A program made the position numbers and the translations under genes. Positions 9,805-18,590 of a stretch of DNA of 64,000 bases are shown here, piece after piece. The notes beneath the pieces are model-generated. The model was given only the letters and a program-made list of their open reading frames with translations, made no database searches and was not told where the DNA came from. The first letter of the stretch is position 1. The number at the start of each line of letters is the position of its first letter. The stretch spans positions 186,001 through 250,000 of the forward strand of contig NZ_JANBVS010000006.1 of assembly GCF_024586915.1 (NCBI RefSeq), in the 5' to 3' direction. The DNA is from Bradyrhizobium sp. SRS-191 (GTDB lineage: Bacteria; Pseudomonadota; Alphaproteobacteria; Rhizobiales; Xanthobacteraceae).

Positions 9805-11460
9805 TCAGAAGATCTTGACCGCGCTCTCCAGCGTCTTCCAGACGCCCCAGGCCAGCGGCACGCCGACGAAGGCCCAGAACAGCGCAGCCTTGGCGTCGAA
9901 ACCGCCCTTGCCGATACCGAACGAGCCATGCTGGATCGCCGACTCGTTCTTGGCGAGCTGCGCCTGATACTGCGCGACCTCGTCCGGGCTCATGTTCCAC
10001 TTGTCGTCGACGGGCTTGATCAGCAGGTTGCAGATCAGGCCGGCCAGGAGCATGGCGCAGAGGATGTACATCGTCGTGTTGTAGAGCTGGTCGCGCGGCA
10101 CGCCCGCGGCAAGCTGGAACTCACGGATGTAGTTGACCACCACCGGACCGACGATGCCGGCAGTCGCCCAGGCCGTCAGCAGCCGGCCATGGATGGCGCC
10201 GACGAACTGGGTCCCGAACAGGTCGGCGAGATAGGCCGGCACCGTGGCGAAGCCGCCGCCATACATCGAGAGGATGATGGCGAAGGCGCCCACGAACAGC
10301 AGCTTGGAGCCCATTGCTGCGAAGGTCGGCGCCAATGCGTACAGCACGATGCCGATCAGGAAGAAGCAGTAATAGGTGGCCTTGCGGCCGATGTGGTCCG
10401 ACAGCGACGCCCAGAAGAAGCGGCCGCCGATGTTGAACAGCGACAACAGGCCGGCGAAGCCCGCCGCGATGCCCGCGATGGCCGCCTTCTGCGTGGCGTC
10501 GAGCTGGTTGAAGCTGACGTCGGGCAGACCGATCAGCTTGCCGGCAAAGATCTCCTGCAGCATCGGCGAGGCCATGCCGATCACGCCGATACCCGCCGAC
10601 ACGTTCAAGCAGAGCACCGACCACACCAGCCAGAACTGCGGAGTCTTGTGCGCATTGTCGAGATGCACGTGGTGCTCCGAGATCATCGCCTTCTTCACCG
10701 CCGGCGGCGTCCAGCCTTCAGGCTGCCAGCCGACCGGGGCGACGCGATACGCGAAGGCGCCGATCATCATGAACACGAAATAGATCACGCCCATCGTGAC
10801 GAACGTCTCCCAGACACCCACCGAGGTCGGGGTCTTGAAATAGTTCATCAGCAGGTTGGCGAGCGGAGCACCGATCATCGCGCCACCGCCGAAGCCCATG
10901 ATCGCCATGCCGGTCGCCATGCCGCGACGGTCCGGAAACCATTTCACCAGCGTGGACACCGGCGAGATGTAGCCGAGGCCGAGGCCGATGCCGCCGATCA
11001 CGCCGGCACCCAGCCACATCATCCAGAGCTGGTGCACATAGATGCCGAGCGCCGCGATCAGCAGACCACCGCCCCAGCAGCAAGCTGCCACGGCGCCGGC
11101 CTTGCGCGGTCCGGCCCGCTCGAGCCAGCCGCCCCAGATCGCCGCCGAGCCGCCGAGCAGCACGAAGAACAGCGTGTACATCCAGCCGAGGCTGGCGACC
11201 TTCCAGTCGCAGGTGGTCGTGAACAGCTCCTGCACCAGACTCATGTCGGTGCAGACCTGGCTCTGCGTCACGCCGATGGCGCGCGACAGAGGCAGCCAGA
11301 ACACCGAGAAGCCATAGGCCATGCCGATGCACAGATGAATGCACAGCGCAGCCGGCGGGACCAGCCAACGGTTGAACCCGGCTTTCGCGACCGTGTGTTC
11401 GCGATCGAAAATTCCCGCTTGCGCAGTCGGGAGCGAGCCCGCGCTCTCAATGGTAGCCAT
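9805..11460 (-). CDS. Oxalate/formate antiporter family MFS transporter
   Basis: The 551-residue protein has about 12 transmembrane helices and resembles the OFA (oxalate:formate antiporter, OxlT-like) branch of the major facilitator superfamily. Features include WLVPPAALCIHLCIGMAYGF in helix 1, the MFS signature WFPDRRGMATGMAIMGFGGG after helix 4, NIGGRFFWASLSDHIGRK between helices 8 and 9, and a long soluble insertion between helices 2 and 3. The substrate is probably a small dicarboxylate or formate; it cannot be proven from sequence. It is a single-gene unit with a FixK-like box upstream and a hairpin terminator downstream, which suggests induction under low oxygen. Confidence 0.85.
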   Translation of the reverse strand: MATIESAGSLPTAQAGIFDREHTVAKAGFNRWLVPPAALCIHLCIGMAYGFSVFWLPLSRAIGVTQSQVCTDMSLVQELFTTTCDWKVASLGWMYTLFFVLLGGSAAIWGGWLERAGPRKAGAVAACCWGGGLLIAALGIYVHQLWMMWLGAGVIGGIGLGLGYISPVSTLVKWFPDRRGMATGMAIMGFGGGAMIGAPLANLLMNYFKTPTSVGVWETFVTMGVIYFVFMMIGAFAYRVAPVGWQPEGWTPPAVKKAMISEHHVHLDNAHKTPQFWLVWSVLCLNVSAGIGVIGMASPMLQEIFAGKLIGLPDVSFNQLDATQKAAIAGIAAGFAGLLSLFNIGGRFFWASLSDHIGRKATYYCFFLIGIVLYALAPTFAAMGSKLLFVGAFAIILSMYGGGFATVPAYLADLFGTQFVGAIHGRLLTAWATAGIVGPVVVNYIREFQLAAGVPRDQLYNTTMYILCAMLLAGLICNLLIKPVDDKWNMSPDEVAQYQAQLAKNESAIQHGSFGIGKGGFDAKAALFWAFVGVPLAWGVWKTLESAVKIF

Positions 11461-11514
11461 GCATTCCTCCCCTACGGACTCCCGTCCAACGCAACGACCT
11501 CATGTTCTGTCCCC

Positions 11515-11528
11515 TTGATCAGAATCAA
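11515..11528 (-). promoter_or_regulatory. FixK/FNR-type box upstream of the antiporter gene
   Basis: The 14-mer TTGATCAGAATCAA matches the FNR/FixK consensus TTGAT-N4-ATCAA exactly. Its centre is about 61 bp upstream of the antiporter start codon. At the usual -41.5 activating position, transcription would start near 11480 and leave a leader of about 20 nt. Confidence 0.7.
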
Positions 11529-12185
11529 TACGCCTACTCACCCTGCCCGCCGCCGACGTACCAGACCATTTTCGCGACGCACAAACGCCAAGAACGGTTC
11601 CATGGGCATGACACCCCCCACCGGGTCTCATGCACCGTGTCATCATTGTGCCGCGGTTCCGCCTGGCCCGCTCCCCAGCGGGCATGACTTATCTTCCGCA
11701 ACCTCCGCGGAAGCGCCCCAATTGGTGCAGAAGCGCGGCAAAATGTCGATAGTAAAATGGTAATAATCAGTCAAACTTCGTGGATTGATCGCACTGCAGC
11801 GCGCGTGTGTTGCTAACAAACACGGAAAATCGACGTGCAACCGACGCCACCGCCACTCTCGGCTGTAGTCATGATGGTCTCGACTACTTCGGACGATCCA
11901 GCATCACTCACAGAATCAACTAATGAGATGCGCCGGCAATCGCGACAGACACCATTCGGAGCGCTGCGTGCTCGCGAAATCGTGAAGACAACAGCAACCT
12001 CTCCTTGCCTCCCCACATCATCACAAGCCTGGACTGAGAACGCGGCATTGTTATGGGCGACCTCCGGCGAGCCTGCGACGATAGGAAGCGGCTGCGCCGC
12101 TTGACAGCCACACGGCACCGACGACCGCGCACGAACTACTTAGTTGGACAACCATGGTGATGTGATGAACACGCCGACGGCGTCG
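11529..12185. other. Gene-free stretch between the antiporter and the TusA-like gene
   Basis: About 650 bp with lower GC than the neighbours (for example around 11740-11830). Short frames on both strands have no recognisable protein features. I see no RNA gene or repeat here. It contains whatever lies upstream of the FixK box and downstream of the TusA-like gene. Confidence 0.5.
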
Positions 12186-12425
12186 TTATTCCAATGGCCC
12201 CGACGCCTTCTCGATCAAGAACAAGATGGCAAGATCGCTGCGGTCGACGATCTCCACGCGATCGCCGGTCTCGCGAATCAGGCAGGGAATGTCGATCACT
12301 GCCAGTGGGTCGGTGCAGCATACTTCGAGGCGCTCGCCCGGCCGCAGCGACTGCAGCGCCTTGCGCGTCTTCAGTGCCGGCAGCGGGCACTTCAAGCCCG
12401 TCAAATCCAGCCTTGTGATGCTCAT
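12186..12425 (-). CDS. TusA/SirA-family sulfur-carrier protein
   Basis: This 79-residue protein has the TusA-family signature LKCPLPALKT with the persulfide-forming cysteine at residue 13 in the CPxP motif. Later segments (GERLEVCCTDPLAVIDIPCL) fit the small two-layer alpha/beta fold. TusA-like proteins pass sulfur to tRNA thiolation, molybdenum cofactor or formate dehydrogenase maturation. Because mobB lies just upstream on the same strand, a role in molybdoenzyme sulfuration is the best guess. Start chosen at ATG 12425 (MSITRLDLTG). Confidence 0.85.
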   Translation of the reverse strand: MSITRLDLTGLKCPLPALKTRKALQSLRPGERLEVCCTDPLAVIDIPCLIRETGDRVEIVDRSDLAILFLIEKASGPLE

Positions 12426-12536
12426 GGGCGGACCATGGCGAAGTGGATCCGGCACGTCAACCCGGTCATTTCGACCGCCACAGAGCCCAAGTTCCAGCGA
12501 CGGAGCAGCCCCGGCTCTGCGGGTTCCACGCGCCGC

Positions 12537-13082
12537 TCAGGAGTTCCATGTTTCTGGACCCATCCGGTCGTGGAGGGCCCGGACCTCGGCCAAGGGCATG
12601 GCATGCTCACGCGCCAGCACGGCGATCGCCGGGATATCGTCGAGATGCGCACGCGGCAGGGTCGCCTCGACCGGAACGTCGCTGGCGATCGCGACGATGC
12701 CGGGATCGGCAGGGAAGAGCAGCGGCTTGGCATTGGCTGCGCGATGCACCTCGATCCGGCGATGCGGCCCGGCCTTGTAGCCTTCGATGACGACGAGATC
12801 GACCGGCGACAGCCGCGCCAGAAGATCGGCCAGCGAGGGCTCCGGCGCGCCGCGCAGTTCATGCATCAAGGCCCAGCGCGTGCCGGAGGCGACCAGGACC
12901 TCGGCTGCTCCGGCCTCGCGGTGCCGCCAGGAATCCTTGCCCGGGGTATCGACGTCGAACCGGTGGTGCGCGTGCTTGATCACGGACACGCGCAGCCCCT
13001 GCGCGTTGAGGTGCGGAATGAGCCGTGTGAGCAGCGTGGTCTTGCCGGCGCCGCTCCAGCCGGCGAGGCCGATGATCTTCAT
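12537..13082 (-). CDS. mobB: Molybdopterin-guanine dinucleotide biosynthesis protein MobB
   Basis: The 181-residue GTP-binding protein begins [20 protein letters not shown], with a P-loop at residues 8-16 (GWSGAGKTT). It continues with the MobB-typical [19 protein letters not shown] and later [10 protein letters not shown]. MobB assists MobA in attaching GMP to molybdopterin. It is divergent from mobA across a 196-bp gap and has a TusA-like gene downstream on the same strand. Confidence 0.95.
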   Translation of the reverse strand: MKIIGLAGWSGAGKTTLLTRLIPHLNAQGLRVSVIKHAHHRFDVDTPGKDSWRHREAGAAEVLVASGTRWALMHELRGAPEPSLADLLARLSPVDLVVIEGYKAGPHRRIEVHRAANAKPLLFPADPGIVAIASDVPVEATLPRAHLDDIPAIAVLAREHAMPLAEVRALHDRMGPETWNS

Positions 13083-13278
13083 CAGAGTCTCCAGGTCGAA
13101 AGACCGAGCGGTTTTCGACTGCTCTATAACGGCTGAACGGAGATGTCATGCCTGCATGGACCACGGTTCGGGGAGCCGCGGCGGCCGCGCCGGCCTTTCC
13201 AGCGATCATCTCCAAATCGTGGATCATCACAGCGAATGCGCTGACGCGGCGCTGCGATGCATGGTAACGGAGCCGACG

Positions 13279-13902
13279 ATGACAGCCACGGCTTCGATTC
13301 CAGGAGTCCTCCTCGCCGGCGGCCTCGCCCGGCGCATCGGTGGCGGGGACAAGCCGACGCGCATGATCGGCGGTCGCACGCTGCTGTCGCGCGTGATCGC
13401 GCGGCTGCAACCGCAATGCGATCCGCTGATCCTCAATGCCAATGGCGACCCCGCGCGATTTACCGCCTATGGCCTCCCCGTCGTGCCCGACACCATCGCG
13501 GGTTTTCCGGGTCCCTTGGCCGGCATCGTGGCCGGGCTCGACTGGGTTGCAGCGCATCGGCCGTCGGCACAGTGGATGCTGAGCGCCGCCACCGATTGCC
13601 CGTTTCTGCCCCGCGATCTCGTGACACGGCTCGCCGAAGCGCGCGAGGCGGATCAGGCTGAACTCGCACTGGCGGCATCGAACGGCCAGACCCATCCCGT
13701 GATCGGCCTGTGGCCGGTCGCCCTGCGCGACGACCTCCGCCGCGCCCTGACGGCCGAGGACATCCGGAGGGTCACCCGCTTCACGGCGCGCTACAAGGTC
13801 GCGACCGTGACATGGCCGGTCGTCCCGTTCGATCCGTTCTTCAACGCCAACACCGCCGAGGATCTTGCCGAGGCGGAACAGCTGGCAGCGCTGGATGAGT
13901 GA
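13279..13902 (+). CDS. mobA: Molybdenum cofactor guanylyltransferase MobA
   Basis: This nucleotidyltransferase adds GMP to molybdopterin. The translation has the family N-terminus [20 protein letters not shown], the NANGD segment and the metal-binding region [11 protein letters not shown], and ends with [14 protein letters not shown], all typical of MobA. The ATG at 13279 is preceded by GGAG at about 7 nt; an upstream ATG at 13261 would add six residues. Length (207 residues) is normal. It is followed closely by a cation transporter gene. Confidence 0.93.
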   Translation: MTATASIPGVLLAGGLARRIGGGDKPTRMIGGRTLLSRVIARLQPQCDPLILNANGDPARFTAYGLPVVPDTIAGFPGPLAGIVAGLDWVAAHRPSAQWMLSAATDCPFLPRDLVTRLAEAREADQAELALAASNGQTHPVIGLWPVALRDDLRRALTAEDIRRVTRFTARYKVATVTWPVVPFDPFFNANTAEDLAEAEQLAALDE

Positions 13903-13911
13903 GGACGCGTG

Positions 13912-14502
13912 ATGGATGCGACAGTCCCGGTCCGCCGCGCGGTCATTGCGGTGGCAGCCCTCAATCTCGGCTATTTCGGTATCGAGTTCGCGGTGGCGCT
14001 GGCGATCGGCTCGGTGTCGCTGTTCGCCGACAGCGTCGATTTCCTCGAGGATGCCTCGGTCAATCTGCTGATCGCGCTGGCGCTGCGCTGGAGCCCGGCA
14101 AATCGCGCGCAGCTCGGCAAGGTGCTGGCGCTGATCCTGCTCGCACCGGCGCTCGCCGGGCTGTGGACCGCAGGCGAGAAGTTCTTCACGCCGGTCGTGC
14201 CGGCGCCGCTGCCGCTCACCATCACCGGCCTCGGCGCGCTCATCGTCAATCTCGGCTGCGCGCTGATCCTGGCGCGGGTCAGGGATCATCAGGGCAGCCT
14301 CACCAGGGCGGCGTTCCTCTCGGCGCGCAATGACGCCTTTGCCAACATCGCGATCATCGCGGCCGGCCTGGTCACCGCCCTGCTCTGGCGTTCGATCTGG
14401 CCGGATCTGATCGTCGGGGTCGGCATCGCGCTGATGAATGCGGACGCGGCGCGCGAGGTGTGGGAGGCCGCGCATGAAGAGCACAAGGCGGCCAAGGCCT
14501 GA
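13912..14502 (+). CDS. Cation-transporter-like membrane protein, 196 residues
   Basis: This integral membrane protein has five to six hydrophobic helices and the segment LFADSVDFLEDASVNLLIAL near the N-terminus. That segment resembles the metal-binding helix 2 of cation diffusion facilitators, and ARNDAFANIAIIAAG resembles helix 5. It lacks the C-terminal cytoplasmic domain of classical CDF proteins, so it belongs to the short cation-transporter group. The substrate is unknown. It starts 9 bp after the mobA stop, so the two are probably cotranscribed. Confidence 0.75.
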   Translation: MDATVPVRRAVIAVAALNLGYFGIEFAVALAIGSVSLFADSVDFLEDASVNLLIALALRWSPANRAQLGKVLALILLAPALAGLWTAGEKFFTPVVPAPLPLTITGLGALIVNLGCALILARVRDHQGSLTRAAFLSARNDAFANIAIIAAGLVTALLWRSIWPDLIVGVGIALMNADAAREVWEAAHEEHKAAKA

Positions 14503-14660
14503 GCCGCGGCGATCGCATCGCTCTCGCGCTGCAAGAGGCCTGCCGCATTGCATCGCACATCGTCGCTCCACTGCCCCGCGGCCCGGCGTGATTGACGGCT
14601 GCCCTGGATTGATTGCAGATAGGCGGAGCGGCCGGCAGAGCCGCGACGAACAACGGCGTC

Positions 14661-15896
14661 ATGCCGGCATCGGTGGAGGACGGATTGCAACTGAGCTCCT
14701 TGAGGACCGCCGCGTGGGCGGCCGCAGCGCTGCTGGTCACCACGGCCGCGCAGGCTGAGATCTCCGACAACGTCGTCAAGATCGGCGTCCTCAGCGACAT
14801 GAACGGTCCGGCGTCGACGCCGACCGGACAGGGCTCGGTCACCGCGGCGCAGATGGCGGTGGATGATTTCGGCGGCAAGGTGCTGGACAAGCCGATCAGC
14901 GTCATCGTCGGCGACCATCAGCTCAAGCCCGACATCGGCGCTGCGATCGCGCGGCGCTGGTACGACACCGAGCAGGTCGATCTCATCGTTGATGTTCCGG
15001 TCTCCGCCGTCGGCCTCGCGGTGCAGACCATCGCGACCGAAAAGAAGAAGCTGTTCATCACCCAGTCGACCGGCGCGGCCGATTTCCACGGCAAGTTCTG
15101 TTCGCCCTACGCCATGCAGTGGGTGTTCGACACCCGCGCGCTCGCGACCGGAACGGCCAAGGAGGTCGTCAAGCGCGGCGGCGACAGCTGGTTCTTCATC
15201 ACCGACGACTATGCCTTCGGCCATTCGCTGGAGCGCGATGCGTCGAGCGTCGTCACCGCCAATGGCGGCAAGGTGGTCGGCGCGGTCCGGCCGCCCTTTG
15301 CCACGCCCGATCTCTCCTCCTTCATCCTGCAGGCACAGGCCTCCAAGGCCAAGATCATCGGCATTGCCGCAGGTCCGCCGAACAACATGAACGAGATCAA
15401 GACGGCGGCCGAGTTCGGCCTGCTCAAGGGCGGCCAGCAGATGGCGGCGCTGCTCGCGCTGATCACCGACATCCATTCGCTCGGCCTGCCGGCGGCGCAG
15501 GGGCTGCTGCTGACGACGTCGTTCTACTGGGACATGGACGACAAGACGCGCGAATGGTCGAAGCGATATTTCGCCAAGATGAACCGGATGCCGACGATGT
15601 GGCAGGCCGGCGTCTACTCCGCCGTCACGCACTATCTCAACGCCGTCAAGGCAGCGGGCAGCGATGACCCGCTCGCGGTTGCCGCCAAGATGCGCGAGAC
15701 CCCGGTCGAGGATTTCTTCGCCCGCAACGGCAAGCTCCGCGCCGACAATCTGATGGTGCACGATCTCGTGCTGGCGCAGGTCAAGTCGCCGGAGGAGAGC
15801 AAATATCCGTGGGACTACTACAAGATCCTCGCGACGATCAAAGGCGAGGACGCGTTCGGCCCGCCGGATCCGGCATGTCCGATGATCAAGAAGTGA
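14661..15896 (+). CDS. Periplasmic substrate-binding protein of the branched-chain amino acid ABC type
   Basis: After a signal peptide (hydrophobic AAWAAAALLVTTAAQA, cleavage near AQA-EIS) the mature protein starts VVKIGVLSDMNGPASTPTGQ. This is the hallmark of Peripla_BP_6 (LivK/AmiC/UrtA-like) binding proteins, as are STGAADFHGKFCSPYAMQW and TTSFYWDMDDKTREWSKRYF. Length 411 residues. The start at 14661 is chosen because it gives a plausible signal sequence. No ABC permease or ATPase gene is nearby, so the protein is an orphan component. The ligand is unknown. Confidence 0.88.
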   Translation: MPASVEDGLQLSSLRTAAWAAAALLVTTAAQAEISDNVVKIGVLSDMNGPASTPTGQGSVTAAQMAVDDFGGKVLDKPISVIVGDHQLKPDIGAAIARRWYDTEQVDLIVDVPVSAVGLAVQTIATEKKKLFITQSTGAADFHGKFCSPYAMQWVFDTRALATGTAKEVVKRGGDSWFFITDDYAFGHSLERDASSVVTANGGKVVGAVRPPFATPDLSSFILQAQASKAKIIGIAAGPPNNMNEIKTAAEFGLLKGGQQMAALLALITDIHSLGLPAAQGLLLTTSFYWDMDDKTREWSKRYFAKMNRMPTMWQAGVYSAVTHYLNAVKAAGSDDPLAVAAKMRETPVEDFFARNGKLRADNLMVHDLVLAQVKSPEESKYPWDYYKILATIKGEDAFGPPDPACPMIKK

Positions 15897-15923
15897 CGCT
15901 GGCCACGACATGACAGACGTGCT

Positions 15924-15955
15924 CCCGCGCAAGCGGGGCCACGGCTACGAGCCGT
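15924..15955. terminator. Two small hairpins between convergent binding-protein genes
   Basis: CCCGC-GCAA-GCGGG (15924-15937) and ACGGCT-ACG-AGCCGT (15941-15955) lie between the convergent genes ending at 15896 and 16032. They could terminate transcription from both sides. No U-tract follows, so this is tentative. Confidence 0.35.
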
Positions 15956-16031
15956 CATACGACGCGCGATGGTCGCGACTTCCCGTCACGGCGCCGCGCT
16001 CTGTCCCAGCGGTGAATGCGACCATCGCGAC

Positions 16032-17003
16032 CTACTTGGCGAGCCCGATCTCCTTCAGATATCTCATCACGCCGGGATGGATCAGATCGGGGCTGGGCGC
16101 TGCCGCGAGCGTATTGGCGGCCGTGGTCTCGCAGGCCTGTGCCAGCGTCCTGCACAACGCGGCTTCCGCGCCATGCAGCGTCTTCGCCAGCCGATAGGCC
16201 GTGTCGTCCGGCAAGCTCTCGCGCACCAGCACGTAGCTCCACGACCCGATCGAGGGGATTGCGTTGTCCTGCCCGGCATAGCTGCCGGCCGGGACCGTCA
16301 AGGCCTTCAGGAAGCCGTGCTTCGCCCTGATCTGCGCAATCTCCTCGGCGGACGGCGCAATGAAGCGCGCGCCCTCGGACGTCCCGGCCATCGCCGCGAA
16401 ACCCGGCCACCCGACGCTGGCGCCCCACAACGCGGCGGCGCGGCCGTCCTGCACCATGGCGGGACCGTCGCCGGCGCGATCGAGGTAGATCGCCTTGAAA
16501 TCCTCGTCCTGCTTCAGACCGAGACCGTCGAGCATATAGCGCGCCATGATCGGCAAACCGGAACCTTTGGCGCCGAAGACAACCGTCCGGCCGACGAGAT
16601 CGCGGATGCGACGATAAGGACTGTCCGACCGGACCACGAACAGGCCCGGGCTGGAGAAAATCGCGGTCAGGATCTTCAGCCGGGTTTTCGGCCGGTCGAT
16701 GCCCATGAAGGCCTGATAGGCCGGCTCGCCGGCGACGAGGCCGAGATCGAGCTCGCCTTGCTCCAGCAGCGGGATGTTCTCGTTGCTGCCCTTGGTGTTG
16801 CGCGGGACGATCGTGAATCCGGCCTGGGCCTCGTTCATGACCTTGGTGAAGGCATCACCATAAAGCGGGAAGCCGCCGCCGGGCGTCGCGGTCCCGAGAC
16901 TGAGCGTTTGCTTGCTGATGGCCTCTCCTCCCCCCTGCTGCTGCGCTGCGGCACCCGCGGAGAGCAGCGCGACGGCAAGGCCCAGCCTCGGCAACAATTT
17001 CAT
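16032..17003 (-). CDS. TAXI-family TRAP transporter solute-binding protein
   Basis: The 323-residue protein has an N-terminal signal peptide (MKLLPRLGLAVALLSAGAAA) followed by SLGTATPGGGFPLYGDAFTK, the TAXI (TRAP-associated extracytoplasmic immunogenic) hallmark. It continues with IVPRNTKGSNENIPLL and GELDLGLVAGEPAY. TAXI proteins bind carboxylates for TRAP transporters. No TRAP permease (DctQM or fused 4TM-12TM) is seen in the window. It is divergent from the next binding-protein gene across about 107 bp. Confidence 0.9.
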   Translation of the reverse strand: MKLLPRLGLAVALLSAGAAAQQQGGGEAISKQTLSLGTATPGGGFPLYGDAFTKVMNEAQAGFTIVPRNTKGSNENIPLLEQGELDLGLVAGEPAYQAFMGIDRPKTRLKILTAIFSSPGLFVVRSDSPYRRIRDLVGRTVVFGAKGSGLPIMARYMLDGLGLKQDEDFKAIYLDRAGDGPAMVQDGRAAALWGASVGWPGFAAMAGTSEGARFIAPSAEEIAQIRAKHGFLKALTVPAGSYAGQDNAIPSIGSWSYVLVRESLPDDTAYRLAKTLHGAEAALCRTLAQACETTAANTLAAAPSPDLIHPGVMRYLKEIGLAK

Positions 17004-17110
17004 CGGGCCGCCCTTCTGTGCCTGTGCATCCGGCAGGAGCTTGTATGCAAGCGTGCAGATCTATGGAAGCATGCAGCAGACGACAACGACAAGAGCTTGG
17101 GGAGGACAAG

Positions 17111-18076
17111 ATGAAGTGGACGCGTGCGTTCCTAGCCGGCCTCGTGGCCGCAGCCTGTCTGATGGCCCAGCCGGCCGCCGCGGCCTATCCGGACCGCCCG
17201 ATCCGCTGGCTGATCGGATTCGCGCCGGGAGGTCCGGTCGACATCGTCGCACGCATCATGGCGCAATGGCTGTCGGACCGTCTTGGCCAGCAGGTCGTGG
17301 TCGAGAACCGCACCGGCTCGGGCGGAAACATCGCCGCGGCCGCCGCGATCAATTCGCCGCCGGACGGCTACACGCTGCTGTTCGTCGCGCCGAACAACGC
17401 GATCAGCACCTCGCTCTACAAGAAGCTTCCCTACGACTTCATCCGCGACACCGTGCCGGTCGCCAGCATCATGCAGCTCACCAACATGCTGGTGGTCAGC
17501 AATGATGTTCCGGCCAAGTCGGTGAGCGAGTTCATCGACTATTGCAAAGCCAATCCCGGCAAGATCGCCTTCGCCTCCTCCGGCAACGGCACCTCGGTCC
17601 ACATGGCGGCCGAGCTGTTCAAGGCGATGACCAAGTGCGACATGCTGCACGTGCCCTATCGCGGCTCGGCGCTGGCGTTCCCGGACATCATCTCCAACAA
17701 GGTGCAGCTGATCTTCGACAACCTGCCGACGGCGCTGGAGCAGGCGCGCGGCGGCAGCGTGCGTGCGCTCGGCGTCACCTCGCCGCAGCGCTGGCCGACG
17801 GTGCCGGACGTGCCCGCGATCGCCGAAACCGTGCCGGGCTACGAATCGGTCGGCTTCTACGGCATCTCCGCGCCGAAGGGCACGCCGCCCGAGATCGTCG
17901 ACATCCTCAACAAGGCGGTCGGCGAAGCGCTGAAGGACCCCAAGCTGGTGGCGCGGCTGACCGAGACCGGCGGCATCCCCCGCGCAATGACGCCGGCCGA
18001 ATTCGGCAAGCTCGTCGCCGACGAGACCGAGAAGTGGCGCAAGGTGGTCGAATTCGCCGGGGTCTCGGTCGACTAG
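17111..18076 (+). CDS. Bug-family tripartite tricarboxylate transporter substrate-binding protein
   Basis: The 321-residue exported protein begins with a signal peptide (MKWTRAFLAGLVAAACLMAQ...AAA). It continues AYPDRPIRWLIGFAPGGPVD, VVVENRTGSGGNIAAAA and LPYDFIRDTVPVA, the standard Bug/TctC pattern. A GGAGGA ribosome-binding site precedes ATG 17111. The matching TctA/TctB membrane genes are absent, so this is an orphan receptor. The tRNA-Met gene follows about 200 bp downstream. Confidence 0.93.
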   Translation: MKWTRAFLAGLVAAACLMAQPAAAAYPDRPIRWLIGFAPGGPVDIVARIMAQWLSDRLGQQVVVENRTGSGGNIAAAAAINSPPDGYTLLFVAPNNAISTSLYKKLPYDFIRDTVPVASIMQLTNMLVVSNDVPAKSVSEFIDYCKANPGKIAFASSGNGTSVHMAAELFKAMTKCDMLHVPYRGSALAFPDIISNKVQLIFDNLPTALEQARGGSVRALGVTSPQRWPTVPDVPAIAETVPGYESVGFYGISAPKGTPPEIVDILNKAVGEALKDPKLVARLTETGGIPRAMTPAEFGKLVADETEKWRKVVEFAGVSVD

Positions 18077-18272
18077 CGCGCGGCGGTCCGAACCGCACAG
18101 CCCAGATCCGGCACGCCCCGGCGGCGGCCCGGCAACACAGCAAATCGATCCGGCAGCAGGATTGCCGGATCGGCGCAAGGGCTGTAAACGAGGCCCGCAC
18201 CGCCGCTGGGTCTCCCGGGTCGCCGCGGGCAGGCCCGTCCCGCCCGTCCCCCGAAGATCCCTCCGCGCCGCG

Positions 18273-18348
18273 GGGCCTGTAGCTCAATGGTTAGAGCCGG
18301 CCGCTCATAACGGTCTGGTTGCAGGTTCGAGTCCTGCCGGGCCCACCA
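18273..18348 (+). tRNA. tRNA-Met (CAT anticodon), elongator type
   Basis: The cloverleaf is complete: acceptor GGGCCTG pairs with CGGGCCC, D-arm GCTC/GAGC, anticodon stem GGCCG/CGGTC with loop CTCATAA (anticodon CAT), T-arm GCAGG-TTCGAGT-CCTGC, then A-CCA encoded at 18345-18348. A CAT anticodon could also be tRNA-Ile2 after lysidine modification; the initiator is excluded because the acceptor stem starts with a G-C pair. The 3' 47 bases are part of a 49-bp repeat found again at 45741, so this gene is the integration target of the island. Confidence 0.93.
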
Positions 18349-18350
18349 GC
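18302..18350 (+). repeat. attL: 49-bp direct repeat covering the 3' part of tRNA-Met
   Basis: The stretch from the anticodon stem (CGCTCATAAC...) to two bases past CCA is identical, base for base, to 45741-45789 in the same orientation. The flanking bases differ on both sides. This placement is the usual one for tyrosine-recombinase attachment sites in tRNA genes. Confidence 0.85.
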
Positions 18351-18590
18351 AAACTCAACGACTTACTGGCCTTCCTTTCGGCGCCTCTGCTTCTCCGCAC
18401 CAGATACGTCCACTTTTCGTTCGTTTAGAAGGCGCACGGCTCAGCATCCGCTGGTTCACGCCAGCAGCGCGAAGGTTCGACGATGTAGGAGATCACCTGG
18501 CCGCAGGGACGCTGCTCAGCGACAGTATCGCTCACCCAGCAGATCAACCAGGATCAGGCAAGCCACGGCGCCCAGGCCGCGTGGCCAGAA

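Noticed and set aside
18351..18590. Search for an integrase at the left island end
   Set aside because: Frames here have no catalytic R-H-R-Y pattern and are short; nothing supports an integrase or its remnant.
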